Shown: positions 13,246 to 27,048, counted from the stretch's first letter. The stretch: DNA of 64,000 nucleotides from Acanthaster planci (GCF_001949145.1 NW_019091359.1:1314540-1378539); one strand, 5' to 3'. Notes: generated by a model from the sequence alone, not told the origin. Made by a program: numbers and translations.

Positions 13246-16200
13246 AGGAACATGGCTAGAACACGGGTATCCATGTATCCAAAATTGGCAGCATCAATGC
13301 ACATGTCATTCCCGTAACAATATTGATTTGAGTGAAAAGGGGCTGAAGTGTGGATTACGCAGGCAGCACATTCAAAATACCACAAAGGTGAATAGCACTT
13401 AATGGACATCAATAAAGTGCTATCTGAGAGCATACTTAACAATGCACAGGTACCACTATAAATAACTAGACTTCATTCTCAGTTTCAGTTTACGGGGAGG
13501 GGGTCTTAAATGTACAGGCTGCAAGGAGTATACACCAATGTACAACTCTATTCTATATTTAGAAATTAAAGGAATTTCAAAAGCTAACAGAGCTGGATTG
13601 TAAATTATCCCAAAATGCAAAGTCTTTCATTAAAAAAAAATTATGTCCACATCTGTTGCATCATGTAATTTTTTCAACTACAAAAAGCAGTTTCTAGGAG
13701 GCAAAGTAGTTCAGGCTCTTGGACAAAAAGAAATCTGTGTTTGGGAATCACATTTACCGGTAGTAGCAAACATTTTACACCTCCGTGGGTATACCATTTT
13801 GGGGCATTCCACTGGTAACCTACATGTATTTAGTTCCAAAACAACACCTGCATACAGATGACATGCCTTGTTCTAGTACTGGCTCCATTGTATCGAGCTT
13901 TGTTGCCCTGTATGACACGAGTCGACAATAGAGAAGTGATCCATACTTGAATTCATTTCCTTGTTACACTGCCGCCAGCCCATTGTCAGAACGTTAGCGC
14001 CAATTTGAAAAGGGGCGACTGTCGATGCCCGTGGTTTTTCAGGCCCTGGTAACAGCTGCGGATGGGATGCTCCATCGTGGAACAATATCCCACAGAAAAC
14101 TGTACTAGCTGTAGCATATGCTTAAACCATCCCTGCAGGTACATGTAATATTACAGGCTTGATTGATCTTGCGTTCCTCCAACGTCCTTGGATGTTGGCA
14201 GGAAAAACGATGGAAGACAACCAACCTCAATCAAAAAAAAAAAAAAGAAAAGGGGTCAGTGGCAAAATTGTCTCATACCAATAACCATGAGCCCAGTGCA
14301 TGTATTTGCTCTTCCTCCGAGTTTTAATTAGTCTCAGTAATGATTATTGGGTTTTGCAACAATTGTCAAGAGTCAGGAAAGGTCAGTATATTGAAAAAGA
14401 AGATAAGATGTCACAAGCCTATCAGGTGCTGCATGGAAAATTGTGCAGTCTTACGCAGTCAATATCAGGCATGGACATATTATACTGTATACGTGGACAC
14501 TTTCAGTGGCTACTTCAATAAAATCAATGTGTGAAATGCACTAGTGATGACCAGCGAGGATACAATTTATTCATTTTCAAAGTGCAAATTTCATACAGAT
14601 ATGTTCAAATGCGCTGTACAATAAAGACATTAAGCGTGGAACAATGAATACATTCAAACGTGGATGAGCCGATGGCATACAAAGGCACATAAGTGCGCCT
14701 CGGGCAACCGCCAAACGACCCACATTCATCGACATCAGTAAAGAGGAGACAATAAGAAGCAGTTACAGTTTTAGAGGTGGGAGGAAAACCCCAGAGGAAT
14801 ACTCTGCGTAAAACCCACGAAATCAGTTAGGGACTGAAAACCCAATCCACATGTGGACCGGGCCGGGGATCGAACCTGGACCGTAGAGGTGAAAGGTGAG
14901 GAACTACAATGTACCTTGCCAACCCGACTCCCCGGATGTAATAATAGAAAACACTAAATTACAATTTCCAAAGGATATTCCCTAAAAATGCCTACTGAAT
15001 AACTACGTATGAATCAATATTACAACAAAAATGATCATCAATTTATCAATGCCTTCAAAAACTACTGTTAAAAAAAGATGCCACTGACGCCCAGACAGCT
15101 GTGTACAAACAATGAAATTCCCTCTTTGCCCCCATATGCGTGCACAAGGCCACCGACAGCACCTGGCGGAAATGGGCGACAAAAGACAAAAAACACGTTT
15201 GGCACAAGTTGTAATTCTGACCTGAGAGGTTTAACAACTTGTTTCTAATGCTTGAATATTTAAATAACAATGGATTTTGGCAGGTCGCTTACTAACAGCT
15301 GATACTGGGCAGTATAACGTGCCTTAGGAATAAATCTTGAAAACAAATTATACTCCACAGATTCATTCAGAAAAGTACACATTTGAAGGATAAGGCAAGT
15401 ACTATATAAGCATTCTTTTCTATCTGAATATAAAATATATCCATTTGATTGATACTCTGTTTATATGCACATGTACGTGTATTACAGAGTTCAAATTTAT
15501 GCCGTGGCTTTAAAAATGGTCTTTTCAGCAAATCAAATTGGACTTGAACAACTCAAATAAACGTTCTTACAAATTACAGGCACATAAATTGTCAAATTCT
15601 TGAGGTGCCAAACAAGCTTACATCAATGACAAAAGACCATCTGCCACTGAACAAATACAGTTAAATGTACAATTTGTTTATTGTGAGCTTTCCATGTCCC
15701 AATCAATAAAATTCAGATTCAGGAGAACCATACAGTTAGGTTGCAGGCTATATCATCTGCAAAGGTCCACAAATTGCCCGCATGCAACCTATCACAATTT
15801 GCATGCCTGCAAATTCTCTGCTACTGAGACTGTTTGTGTTTGTGGACAGGAATGTTTGTCAGAGCATGAAGGACAGAAGCAACCAACAAGGCTGCCAGCT
15901 TGCATTTCTCAGGAATTTGGACAAAACTGAGCTCTATTTTGCACCTCAATGATCAGAATGGCAATGGGCTCCATGACTGTGTTAATGGATAATCATCTTG
16001 GGATAGAAATCTCTTCAACAAGCACTGGTTAACCCAGCAAAAAATTGAAAGAGGAAGAGAGAGATGAGGAAACAAGCTTTAATTTGATGTCTGTCTTTGA
16101 ATAAATGAGAGACTTGCATATTTCCTGATTAGTTGACTTGGGAGGATTTATCAGTGCTGTCTGTGGTTAGCAACCTGAGGCTAAAACTGGGTCAGCTCAA

Positions 16201-16610
16201 GAAATGATCTAGATCAACTACAAATAGGTAGAGATGGTGCTGTGAACTTTACTCATGGGAGCCAATAAAGGGCCTATGATGTAATGCTAGCAAGACCAGC
16301 CATCAACTATAAAAGGTGCATGTGCATCTTAGCATGAGAGGAAGACACAACAGACATTTGCTAGGCATAGGAAATATTTGCTCAGCTGGTTACTAGCCAA
16401 AACAGTGTGTCGTGAATACGAACTGTGACTGGGGAACAGCTAATATTTTGCTTACATGTAGCTTGTACACTGTACATGTATATATTTGCTGAGTGGTATT
16501 TACAGAAGTTGCATTGTCATACCCCTGTCTTGGGTACTGTCCGTTTATTGGCCCAGAACGATCACATGACAGGGCGATATATACATGTATTCCGCATATA
16601 TCACACTCAC
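13246..16610. other. Non-coding stretch with one SINE
   Basis: Apart from the SINE at 14565-14937 I see only short open frames. A minus frame around 13880-14085 is open for 70 codons, but its codon use is not coding-like. Confidence 0.55.
14565..14937 (-). mobile_element. tRNA-derived SINE
   Basis: On the minus strand it begins with a tRNA-like head holding a B-box ggttcgatccc (14866-14876) and an upstream gttggcaagg A-box-like region. It continues with a body containing gtgggtttt and ttcctcccacctctaaaac, and ends with a tgtacagcgcatttgaac tail of the kind shared with LINE 3' ends. The body matches the second copy at 47385-47600. Confidence 0.7.
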
Positions 16611-16695
16611 CGTGAGATATCTCAATTCTGCTGATAGAGCCTGCCCACACATGTGCGCGACACAGGAGAGCTTTGGGAAGTTCGAGAGCAAACAT
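16611..16695 (-). CDS. Possible first coding exon, MFALELPKALLC...
   Basis: An ATG at 16693-16695 with an in-frame TGA a few codons upstream opens 28 codons reading MFALELPKALLCRAHVWAGS and then ISRIEISH, up to a strong donor CACG|gtgagt. No acceptor lies between the upstream stop and the ATG, so if coding it is a start exon. The DNA is somewhat CpG-rich. It could instead be a chance frame next to a chance donor. Confidence 0.22.
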
Positions 16696-17419
16696 TTCCG
16701 TTCCATTGTTTATTAGTCAGTTTTGCGTGGTACCCATGATACGTTTTGTGCATAGGCTACCAGGGAATTTGATCAATGATAGCGCTCGTATGACAGACTT
16801 GTTCCCATGATGCGGGGATCACTAACCTCTCTGCATGTACTCACTGGTACCCGCAATAGTTTCACATTAAGGTTTACACAATTAAAGAAAGCGAGGGAAT
16901 GGTGCATTTGCAGATGATATCGTTTATGTCTGTTAGGTTAATTATACATGTACAGTTTGACAGTAGGCCTGTCGTCTTCTGAAATTCAGAGCTTGTTTCT
17001 TTGGATAAATTCCTCAAAACAGAGGTAGGACAACACCTCGGGCTTTGCTTCGGAGCGCACCACAGTGGTCAACATTTGTTAGTTGTTACCAATGATAGCA
17101 CAGTTACATGTACATGCATTCATCGCAGGTTGTACTGGTGGTCTTTTGGAGGCAACTACACTACACGGAGATCTTGTCACTGCGTCATATGAACACATCT
17201 CTCTTTCTGCACATAGCAAAAAGTACCTTTGAAGTGCCTCCTTTCTTAAAAAAACAATGGGCCTGGTTTCATTCAAACATGAAACAAAATCACTTGCATT
17301 ATTTTTCAATAAGTCTTTCAACATCAGATGTTTAGAAATTCTCGGTGGTTTTCATGTTGTAAAGAAAAAATTTAGTTTTAGTGTGTCAAATATAAGCTGA
17401 CAGACAATAATCAGATAAA

Positions 17420-17504
17420 TTTCCAACAATCACCAAGACTCTTTCCAACAATCACCCAGACTCTTTCCAACAATCACCCAGACTCTTTCCAACAACTTAG
17501 ACTC
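17420..17504. repeat. 22-bp tandem repeat, about 3.9 copies
   Basis: Units tttccaacaatcacccagac plus tc start at 17420, 17442, 17464 and 17486. The last is shortened. Units 2 and 3 are identical and unit 1 differs at one base. Confidence 0.95.
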
Positions 17505-17686
17505 TTCTCTGAATGGTACTTGAACCTACATGTACATCAACATTTTACACTGACATTAAATTTTCCCCCGTTCTAAAACTGGGCAAAAAATGAGGAAAGC
17601 ACTCACTACAATGCTCAAATGCCCCCCTCCCCAAGGCAACAATGATAGTATCAACCCACAAAGCAGGATAAAATGGTTTTTGGATG

Positions 17687-17704
17687 CACACACACACACA
17701 CACA
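17687..17704. repeat. (CA)9 microsatellite
   Basis: An uninterrupted CA dinucleotide run. It borders a possible minus-strand exon, where it would act as a run of GT. Confidence 0.95.
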
Positions 17705-17840
17705 AATTAATAACAACATCATGGAAGACTTCGGATTCAACGAGCAGCCGGTCCCCGATGGCCCAATTATCTATGACAGTCAGCTCCCCTGCATGTACAT
17801 GCATGGGTGTCCCATAGTTCTTAATTCTTTCATTGGCCAC
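17705..17840 (-). CDS. Possible exon, VANERIKNYG to VESEVFHDVV
   Basis: The minus frame reads VANERIKNYGTPMHVH, then GELTVIDNWAIGD, then RLLVESEVFHDVV. Half of the codons in the second half start with G, a coding signature. Two acceptors are possible: ttttggcctgag before VANER (phase 0) or atgtacatgcag before GELTV. The only donor is the start of the GT repeat (17687-17704 read on the minus strand). The plus strand is also open here, so the strand is uncertain. Confidence 0.22.
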
Positions 17841-18989
17841 CTCAGGCCAAAAACAAAATTTTCCTCCTCTCTCTTGCCACGATGGAGGTCCTACTCTCTT
17901 TGGATATATTGATATTCCCACTTCACGGGACAAGTTTAAACATTTCTTTTGATGCGAGCCAACCCTACTGGGTTACCCCCGATTGCTGAGCGTCATCATT
18001 TCCTGCCACTGTATCTCCAGCTTAGTTTTTTTTTTCCCCTCTCTCGTCTTTTTTGTGAATTGTGCATCCTCCTTCTCCTCCGTCGTCTTTTACCTCCTCG
18101 GGCAGCTTCTTCTCATCACTGGATGCCAAGATGTGCCCGGCGGCTTGGTGGATCAACCAAATTAAATGACATCCTCGTAACAGCTTGGCTCTTTGAGTGT
18201 GCAAGCAGGCCGGGCTTTTGATGAAAAAAAAAACCCTCCTCTCTCCTGAATTAAGATACACACTTGACTTATTTTAATTACACATTCCACCCTGAAAATG
18301 TCAGGTGATAGTGTAATACCCCCCTTCTCCCAAAAAGGAAAAGAAAGAAAAGGAAAGGAAAAGATAAAGGAAAAGAAAAAAAATCACAAATGCACAGAAG
18401 CCAACTTGTGTTGTTTTCTTTTGGCTCAAGATGAATCTCAAATCTCCTTTTTCATTCCTGAAGGTTATCTTGCACTGGGACTGGATTCATCCAGTCTCCA
18501 ACTGCCACAGAGTACATATATCAACTGACATGCCATGGAACAAGCAGAAAGCATGCAAGATTGACACACGAGGTCCCACAAGTAAAAAAAATTGAAGTTC
18601 ATGTTAAAAGGAAAGTGACTGGTGTACGCTTTCGACATGTGAACTACCTCCAAGATTTGCTTTGATCATACTTGAGCTACTACAAGAAGAAGGCATTAAA
18701 CTTTACAAATTATATTCATTTTAATTTCCTCTGCCTACAGTAAGAAAAAGTACTGCAAATTCAAAAAATATGCGTAGCCTGCCACAAAACCTTATGAATT
18801 AGTCAATTTAAAATCTGCAATATTGTGGTCCCGGTGAACATACTGGAGCTTTGATTAAGTCCCACAGTGCAATCCTTTCAGAAGAATCTTAAACCAAATT
18901 TTTTAAGAAGTATTTTGTTTAGGTGGTGGTCTTTAATGTGAATTTATGTAATGCCACATTCAATGTGAGTGCTTTTTGGATTGTGTCTG

Positions 18990-19135
18990 TGTACAACTTA
19001 TTGCTTTTAACACACTGTCTTTAATAATTATATGTATATTGAAATATTTATCGTTTTAACTGATTGTAAAGCACCTTAGAGCTTCAGGGAATAACAGGCT
19101 TTGTAAGTGTGAGTAATATTAATAATAATCAATAA
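18990..19135 (+). mobile_element. SINE/LINE-like 3' tail (tgtaaagca...ataataatc)
   Basis: The stretch gattgtaaagcaccttagag, then a short AT-rich part ending aatattaataataatc, has the form of a tRNA-SINE/LINE tail that ends in a short ATA/ATT microsatellite. The 5' part is not recognisable. Confidence 0.4.
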
Positions 19136-21496
19136 CATACATGTACAGTTGAGATAAAGTGCCCACAAACAACTTACTGAAAGTCAAGCAGAGCAGCCTT
19201 TAACATTTTGAAGTATGAAATAAAAGTATAACTTTGAGATACAAGGGAACAGTCTCTGCTTGTCTGTTCCTGTAACGGAAGTGATACTGGTTCACTCCTG
19301 TGTACCAGTAAATTCAGTCACTGTGCAAACTTGCATGATAAATCCAACAATATTGTTATCTTTGAACAACCTTGTATCAGGTCTAGCCTGATACACCCTA
19401 TCAGACATTGATCTTTTAATGCATGCTGGGCCTAAGGTACATGAACAGTTACATCGAACCACTCAAAAAGGTCGTTGATCAAGTGTGGGCAAGTATTTAT
19501 GGGGCACATAAAGAGGCACAGGGGAAACCATTTGCATTTAACTGTTCAGGGAGCTTCCAGGGCAGAGAAAGATTAGGGGCTTTTATTTTCAGAGGCCTGC
19601 AAAGGCTATAAAGGCTGTTCCATCGGTGCACTCGCCTATTGGGCCGGCTGGTTCACACCAGATTATGTGCAGGTATTATAGCGATGCAGCTGGTGTCCTG
19701 TCCTTGGATGCTGTTTCCTATGCGTGATGCATCTGGGACCATCTGTGCTGGTTCCCAGGGCATCCAATGATTTTTGTATTGATGGGGCAGCACCTCTACC
19801 ACACACCGGCAACAGTGGCCAGTCCACAATTTACTTACTGCTGGAAATAAACACCCAAAAAACATGATCGGTTTCAGACTTACCGTTTTTCTGGCCACCA
19901 CAGTACGCAATTTCTAAGATGTACAGTATCAGCAGATGAGAACTTTCAACATCATTTTTTCCCTTGTGGTAAATTTGTTAGGCCAAGATTGCAATTTGTG
20001 GCCAGATTACCATCCACTAACCACATGTACAGTAGTTACTAACACCGTGAAGCAACGTATGCTTCTTTTGTTCTGTTGGAGCCTAACAATAGATCTATAA
20101 GGGCTGAAGTAATCCTGCTTTTCAAGGCCTCCTGCCCCCCCCCGCCAGATTAAACCGAAGGGGACAAAACATAAAGCTCATGTGAACCACTACACCTTTT
20201 TTTCCCCCCAGAGAGTACTGGCTGACGTCAGGATCGATTTGCCGCATTCCCAAGCTTTTGTTCTTGCCTGTGGACACGCGGAGGGCAAAATAATGATTAA
20301 ATAAAAAAAATGCCATTGATTCTGACACCACTTAGAGCCTGCTTCATTCCATGTCTTGTGACGTCCACAGGCATGCTAGAATTTACACATGCTTACCAGC
20401 AGAAAGAGAGAGAGAGAAAACTCCCTCCCCCCCAATAAACATGATTCCTTCCTTCCTCAATTTTATGCTTGGAGAAACTTACAAAGATATGCCTAGTTGT
20501 TCTACTTCAGTGACAGATCTAGTGGTCCAGTTACATGCGCACCACACAACCAATCACTTGATCAGGTAATCGGAGGAGGAGTACCCTTTTAGAGGCAAAA
20601 AGGAATTGTAAAATTGCCCAACTCACAGATGAAGAGTCAGACATCACTTATGACAATGACCGACTTGGAAGCTCTCAATTTGTAAAAACAAATTACAATA
20701 ATGGACAATAGATGGATGTCAGGCATTCATGAGGCTACTCAATCCATACAACAGCAGAGAATTGAGAGGGCACAGCTCTGCACTAGAAGATGTCATCGAG
20801 TCACACACTACACCATTCAAAACTCAGTCAAGGTTTTGTGGCCTTTTGTGGTGGGTTTGCATCATCACACACATCGTTTGAGCATGAAGGTATCAATAAC
20901 ACAATGAAGCACCGGCTACAGCACAAGTACCAGTACACTGCCTCACTGATGGTCGAGTACAAAACTGTACTAGGGTTGTCCACTGGCCAAAACTGACAGA
21001 TTGCGATGACACTCTTCCTACATGTAATCTGTGCTCCACGTTGGACCACAGCAATAGAGAAAGATCCTTCTACATGTATTTTGTTCAGCGTTTGTATGAA
21101 TCAAGCTATGTCTGCAACTTTCGCAACTGCAGATCACAAAAATTGATTACCGTGCTAACAATCTTTGGTTTTGGGCTCAGCTTTTGTAAATAACAGTACA
21201 ACAACAAGTAAAAAGGTGAGCAATTTCAAAAATGATACCAGTATAGCAATTTATTGCCAAAAAGGGGTTTTCAAATCTAAAATGTTGACATTGCCAGAAA
21301 TATAGATATATTCATTATATTTTGAGAATCAACCCTTGTGCAGGAAAGTCTTTGACGAATGATATAGCTTCCAGGGATTATTGTCTGTAGGGAGCCAGAT
21401 ATACTCAAAATAAATGAGTTGCTCTTGTCTGCAGAACATCGTGTCAAGGCATCATGCATATTTGATGGCAACTAATCAGAAGCGTCACATGCTCAC

Positions 21497-21656
21497 CTGG
21501 CGTTCGCTTCTCTCCTCATCACGACTGTACGACTGCCGTGATCGGCTGCGTCTCAGCGAGGTCTTTGCCGACACCTCCGCCTGACCCCCGATGGAGGGAC
21601 CATCTCCCTTCTGACTGATGGAAGTGGTGACATTTTGACGCGCTTCTTGCGATATC
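21497..21656 (-). CDS. Probable exon of unrecognised gene, Ser/Arg-rich
   Basis: A 160-nt exon with acceptor ccacttgacag|G and a strong donor CGCCAG|gtgagc. It encodes ISQEARQNVTTSISQKGDG, then a middle GGQAEVSAKT, then SLRRSRSRQSYSRDEERSER. Codon third positions are GC-rich compared with the surrounding DNA, and no stop occurs in frame. The first base completes the codon left by the exon at 26986-27048, so the helix runs into this Ser/Arg-rich stretch. It ends in phase 0. A disordered, phosphorylatable tail is likely. Not assigned to a family. Confidence 0.65.
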
Positions 21657-24600
21657 CTGTCAAGTGGCGATACAAAGAATGGCTTGATTATAATTTTCAT
21701 CAAAATATGTACTAGTACATGTAGTTCTGCATCCATGTACCTCTTAAATCCTCTTACAATAACCAAGTATAACATTTACCTTTACAAAACCAAAGGTGTA
21801 CTATGTACATTTCAGTTGGAGATGCGGTGGTAACAGCCAGTTATTTATTTTTGCAGAGGGGTTGAATTGCAGGACAGGCAAAAAGTGACTTTGTAAACGA
21901 CGAGGCGACGAGGGTGCAACATCATAATTACATGTACATGTACCCCCGCCAATCACATTTTAAAAATTCCTAAAAAACATCTTGCCTTCCTCAGGAGAAT
22001 GAAGCTTCTCACAAGAAAAGTGAAACAGCCCAAAAATTAATGAAAGCTGCATACATGTGTTCAAAACTTTCCTATCACTGGCGCTGAAAACAACCAAGGT
22101 GCAACTGTTTTGTGGGGTTTCCAGGAATCACAACAATTGCCAGCCACCAATTAGTGACACATGGGAAATCGTAATTGAGGACTCCTGGTGAACAGACTTG
22201 TCAGAGTTCATGAGGGCAGGTGCTGCAAATGATTCATCACACCTGGTACTTAGCTAGCACAATAGCAGAGATGTTACCAGCTTTAATTGACTTTCATTGG
22301 ATGTGGCAAGCAAAGTGGATAAGGTACTTCCTTAATCCAGTGGCTGGTCTTTATTGTCAGTCATTAAAACAAGCACCATGTGCAAATTTCCAGCATGTTG
22401 ACTGCCTTCATGTGAATGCCAGGGTGAAAGCTGCTTTACACCATGTCACTTTCAGGATTTTCACACACAAGGCTTTTTTATTTTTTTTTTCAAATCATGC
22501 CTTTGTCTCCATTACTGGCTCTGCCTGATTTTCGCCCTTTCAACTATGGAGATTTTTAAACTCAACCAAAAGTCATGCTTTGTTGATGAGCATTGAACTG
22601 GGTGATGCCAATTAACACGAAGACCTCAGTATTTTTACTTCATTTGAACACTAGGCCTTCAAGTGGTTGGAAGTTGTTGGAGGTGAAGCAAGAGATAGAT
22701 GTGAGGTGTCAAGTTTTTGAAAACCTCTTGTCGCCTAAGCCTGCTCTACTATCTGAAGCAACAGTGATTCAATTTATGGAAACTGCCTAGCGTCGTAGAG
22801 CATGCAAATAACTTCTTTTACAGGTTGATGCACACACTCACGTCTTGGTACCTTGTATCCATGAACTTGCTCAGAAGAATTCTGCCTAGCCAAGACAGGG
22901 TACCACCAATGTGTAATGTTTATGACTGGTTTCTGGCTGATATGTTGCTCAATGACAAATTCTACTTCAATATTTTTTTTTTTCAAGTACTAGTACCAGG
23001 AGACAGATTGACGAAAATGAGTCAACAAATTACATCCATGGAACAAATCAAGTGTCCATACAGTCAGGTTTAACCAAGCAACAAAATTCAATACTGCCAC
23101 ACACACTGGTTCCCTATCCCACACAAGTGTTGATAAGCAACCCAAGGGATATATGTATGTGCATGGGTACCAAGCACAAAAGCACGAATGGCATTCCAGT
23201 ACTTCTGCTCAGAACCCCCAAACACCAAACCTCTATATTGATTTTTTCTGTTTCCTCCTGCTTGTTAAGAAAAAAAAAGCAACTCAGTAGTAACCTTCAC
23301 CCGGATAATAGCTGTCATGCATCACTAGCTGAGCAGCCAATGCAAACGTACCGGTAACACCCCACACCCCGAGGTACACATATCCTAACCTTGAGGGAAT
23401 CCCAACAATCAACCCCAGCAACAACCCTCCCCAAATTAATTTCATCCGTAACGACGAGGGACAGTTTCCTCGGCCAAACGGAAGCGAATCACATCCAGGC
23501 ACTAAACCCAGCAGAAACCAAACAGCTTCCCTTCCCTCAATCTCATTTCTCGTACTGGTCTAATTTGGTAAACAGGACCCCAAGCTCGTACTGTTGTTGC
23601 ACGATCTTCCGTGACCATGTAGCCATTCCATCGGAAAATGGGGAAGGGACAGAAGGCAACTTTTTGGGTCAAGTGTATTATTGACTTATAGTCTAGTGCC
23701 TAGCCTCGCTAGATATTAAGTCTTACTTTAATTGACACTGCTCAGGGGACCTCTGTCTGGAATTCACAGCTCAGCAACCAATCAACAGACGGCACTGGTG
23801 TTGTAAAAACACAGCGGAGGTTGTCCTTAAATGACAAAGGTCATTCCAATCCTTTTTTTTGTACTCGACCTAGCCTTGAATGTTTGACGCATGAGGACTA
23901 GACTGCATGTTGTAAGCAGGGGATTCGTTAGGAATCCTCTGAACCTTGCATTATGCAAAAATAAATGCGCATTTACATAGGCCTACACCACTGCCAGCAA
24001 ATCTCACCAGGCAGGCCTGCTATATTTTACAACCCTAATAAAGTTCTACCATCACCGATGTCATGTAACTGTTTCAATACTTACGAAATGGAACATTTAA
24101 GCAACAGGGAAAAATATCGCTCCCACAGACATGTACCGGTATGCCAATAGAACTGTGTCTCATTTGAGTTGTTAGAAAATATCACACTTTGGTTGGCAAC
24201 ATGACTGTATGCTTCATGCTTTTTTATATTCATGAGCAAGATATTGAGAGTTTAATTTACTAACCACCTGTGCAATCATGTGTATATTTATGATCAGGTA
24301 CAAATAAAAATACATATATAAATGAAGTAGCAGTTGTACTGGTACATGTACATGCATATTCATGTGCTTGCCTTGAAGTATAATTTCTCCTCTGTTTTTC
24401 CTCTTCCAATCTTATCTTTCTCTGACCTCCTTCTTCTGCACACGTGTACATGTACGCACAGGTAAACCCCTTTTTATATTAAAAACCTTAATTTGTTCAC
24501 ATCAACTGTCATTTGTTCTGAGTGTTGCATGCTGGCACTGGGAACATTTACATGTATACTTTTTGGGAATAATGAAATTGATGCAAGAGGAGGCAAAAAC

Positions 24601-24953
24601 AAAAAGCAGAGAGTGTGACAAATATATAACAAAAAAAGACGAGAACTTATTCAAATGTTGATTTTAATCAGGATTTCTTATTCATTGAAACATTTGTTGT
24701 TGTTTTTTTTGTTAAACCGCTTTGGCTGACAACAAACAAGCATTGACAATGAACCAATTTATCATGATGCCCCCACAAATGAATACACTGTTTACTCAAA
24801 AATGTACACGTACACATGTAAGCCATCTTCTTTCACTGACTTCAAAAAGTGTGCCAATTACTTCAATTCACTTGGCCCAACATCCATGTTGCAAACGCTG
24901 CCAAGTATACTGTCTTTCAGCAGATGCTCCACAGAATTAATGCTTCTGTCCAG

Positions 24954-25187
24954 GTTTTTGCCACCATGGAGAAGCTACATGTAGATTTGGATGGCAATCA
25001 CGTTTACAACCAATCTGTGGTTAAGATCTTGGAGCCGTCCCACAAGACCACCTCGCACAGCACTTCTGTATACATGTACTTCGTCTCCCTTGGTGCACTG
25101 TATGCTGAGGCCATCTCGGAGCTTCCAGACCAAAACAGTCCGTTCTTTTGGTTCCCCTTGGGGCAGTGTACATGGACGTGCATGTAA
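24954..25187 (+). CDS. Possible exon, open in several frames
   Basis: After acceptor gcttctgtccag the plus frame reads VFATMEKLHVDLDGNHVYNQ, then SVVKILEPSHKTTSHSTSVY, then MYFVSLGALYAEAISELPDQ, then a TAA at 25185-25187. Third positions are about two-thirds G or C, well above the local average. Two minus frames are also open (one contains EVVLWDGSKILTTDW), so the strand is not settled. No clear 5' donor is present at the right edge, so on the plus strand it would be a terminal exon. Unrecognised. Confidence 0.3.
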   Translation, partial: VFATMEKLHVDLDGNHVYNQSVVKILEPSHKTTSHSTSVYMYFVSLGALYAEAISELPDQNSPFFWFPLGQCTWTCM

Positions 25188-25964
25188 TTCACTGACCAAA
25201 ACCAAAGCGGCGGTATTACTTTTGATACATTACCACAAATCGACCCTCAGTTCTTTCTTTTCCTTTTTTTCCCCCCCATCCTCTTTCTCTTTGGATTGCA
25301 TCAATTTACATGTGCCGCGGCCGAGGAATACTGTAGGAACGGAGAAAATTCTTCAGGCGATTCCAAAAAAAAGTAATGGGAAATACTTAAAGGAGGCAAA
25401 GGAGAAAGAAGGTTTTTGGTGCTGGGGAAAACAGCCAGAGAAAAAAAGTTAAAGAGTCTGCCTGGAGATGCTGTAATCATTTTAAATCATTTGTCTTTGC
25501 CGTGTATTTTATAGGCTTAAATGGTGCCTGTCTGTTGGTGGGTTTTTTTTTTCAGTTGGGGGTGTTGGATACAGGAAATTGAGGGAAAGCCCCTTTCTCT
25601 CTGCCTTAAGATATATTTTCTCTTGACAACAATGGAGTTTTGTAACAGAGAATGCTGAAAGTCATCCCTGACTAGCTCATTTCTAAATGTCTACAGCTGC
25701 TATACAGAGTGCACAGCGTACTTATATGTAGATACATGTACATGTATATATATCTGGTGGTCAGTGGGCACATACACGTATGTATACATACCCAGTACCA
25801 CTAGAATATTTATTTGGTTGCTTTCACAAAATAGTGAAAAAAAAATCTCTATTAGGCGCTACATGCAGAGCTGGAACATGCAATTTATGCCTTCAGAAAG
25901 ATGCGCTGACAACATTCAAGTACACCTCTGCATATACATGTACCTCTTGTACGGTGTACATGAA

Positions 25965-26000
25965 CACAGACAGGCACACAGACAGGTACACAGACAGGTA
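25965..26000. repeat. 12-bp tandem repeat acacagacaggt x3
   Basis: Three adjacent copies. The first ends in C in place of T. Confidence 0.9.
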
Positions 26001-26985
26001 CATTTCATCTCTCATCAGAGTGACAATTTGAAGAGGCAGCCAGCTACATGTACTAGTAGGTGAATAAGGAAAGATCTTCCTGTGACAATAAATACTGTAA
26101 AGGCCACAATGTGAATGTCACACTTCCACAGAATGTTGAGATTTTGAGATTTGCTCTGCAAACTGTGCTATAATGACTGTAACATATCCTTTTTATAAAG
26201 AGAGAATGCTGTGTACATGTATTCTACGCATCCAACATCAAATCTAATCTGAATCTATTTTAAGCGTCATCAGGCAAAAATTGGAAATGTAATAAACCTG
26301 AGTGAGCCGATTTTTACCCGTTACCGATGCCAACAAACCCCAAATTAATTTTCCACTTCATTTTTTTGAAGCACCATGCCATTAATGCCCGCAGGCCTGC
26401 GTTATCTATCGCAAACATCAAATCCGGTCCCGATGCACAAGGAAAATGGTGGGGGGGTGCAAATGAAAGAAAAACCTCAAAGAAATGTTTGGCTTGCATT
26501 GCCTGTTAAAGCAATGATACAGGCCCGGAGCAAGAAGTTAGCGTCTCTTTGGAATCTTATTATATGACGGCCACGTCAAGCGCAACGTCAGTGAACCGAA
26601 CATTGGGCAGGGCAGCTATTATAGTCATGGAAGCAGCAGAGTGCAGCAGCCCTCAGAGAGAGGGCAATTTATACAGACTTGCCAATGACTGCAAGATGGA
26701 CCGTGCACCAAACACACTGACAGAGTCACGACAGTATTTATATCAGGCACCTGCAATTAAAGACACGTTCTCCTTCTTGTGCGCTATAAAGTCTGCGGAA
26801 TACGGGACACACTGCAGACCTTGCCAACTCACTTTACGGCAACATGTACATGTACCTTGACTTTCATTTCTAGTCCCGCTGACTTTATAAGAATGGAAAG
26901 TAGATTTATGAAATCCTACCTGATCTGAACACAAAAAATATTAAACATCGAAAGACACCTCCTCTGAACAAACAAACAAACATAC

Positions 26986-27048
26986 CTTCTCCTCTTTTCT
27001 TCCAATTGTTCCTTCTCCTCTAAACTCTCTACTAGTTGTCTAACTACA
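26986..27048 (-). CDS. Probable exon of unrecognised gene, coiled-coil-like
   Basis: A 63-nt exon with acceptor cacaccttag|T and a strong donor GAGAAG|gtatgt. It reads VVRQLVESLEEKEQLEEKRR, with Leu/Val at roughly heptad spacing and many charged residues, as in a coiled coil or charged helix. It starts and ends with split codons: one base at the 5' end, two at the 3' end. The 3' phase fits the exon at 21497-21656 exactly, making the junction codon AGG. I do not recognise the family. The helix recalls charged helices such as those in bMERB-type domains, but nothing specific supports that. Confidence 0.55.

Noticed and set aside
12486-13442. 318-codon open frame on the minus strand
   Set aside because: It is open only because 715 unknown bases contain no stop. 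The sequenced ends are not coding-like.
19884-19942. 59-nt minus frame FSSADTVHLRNCVLWWPEK ending at a strong donor ACG|gtaagt
   Set aside because: The acceptor is poor and the phase does not fit neighbours. A tempting tttatttccag acceptor 43 nt downstream would make an implausibly short intron.
23326-23565. Proline-rich open stretch on the plus strand, also open on minus
   Set aside because: Open because of low AT and C-richness. No balanced splice sites and few G-starting codons.
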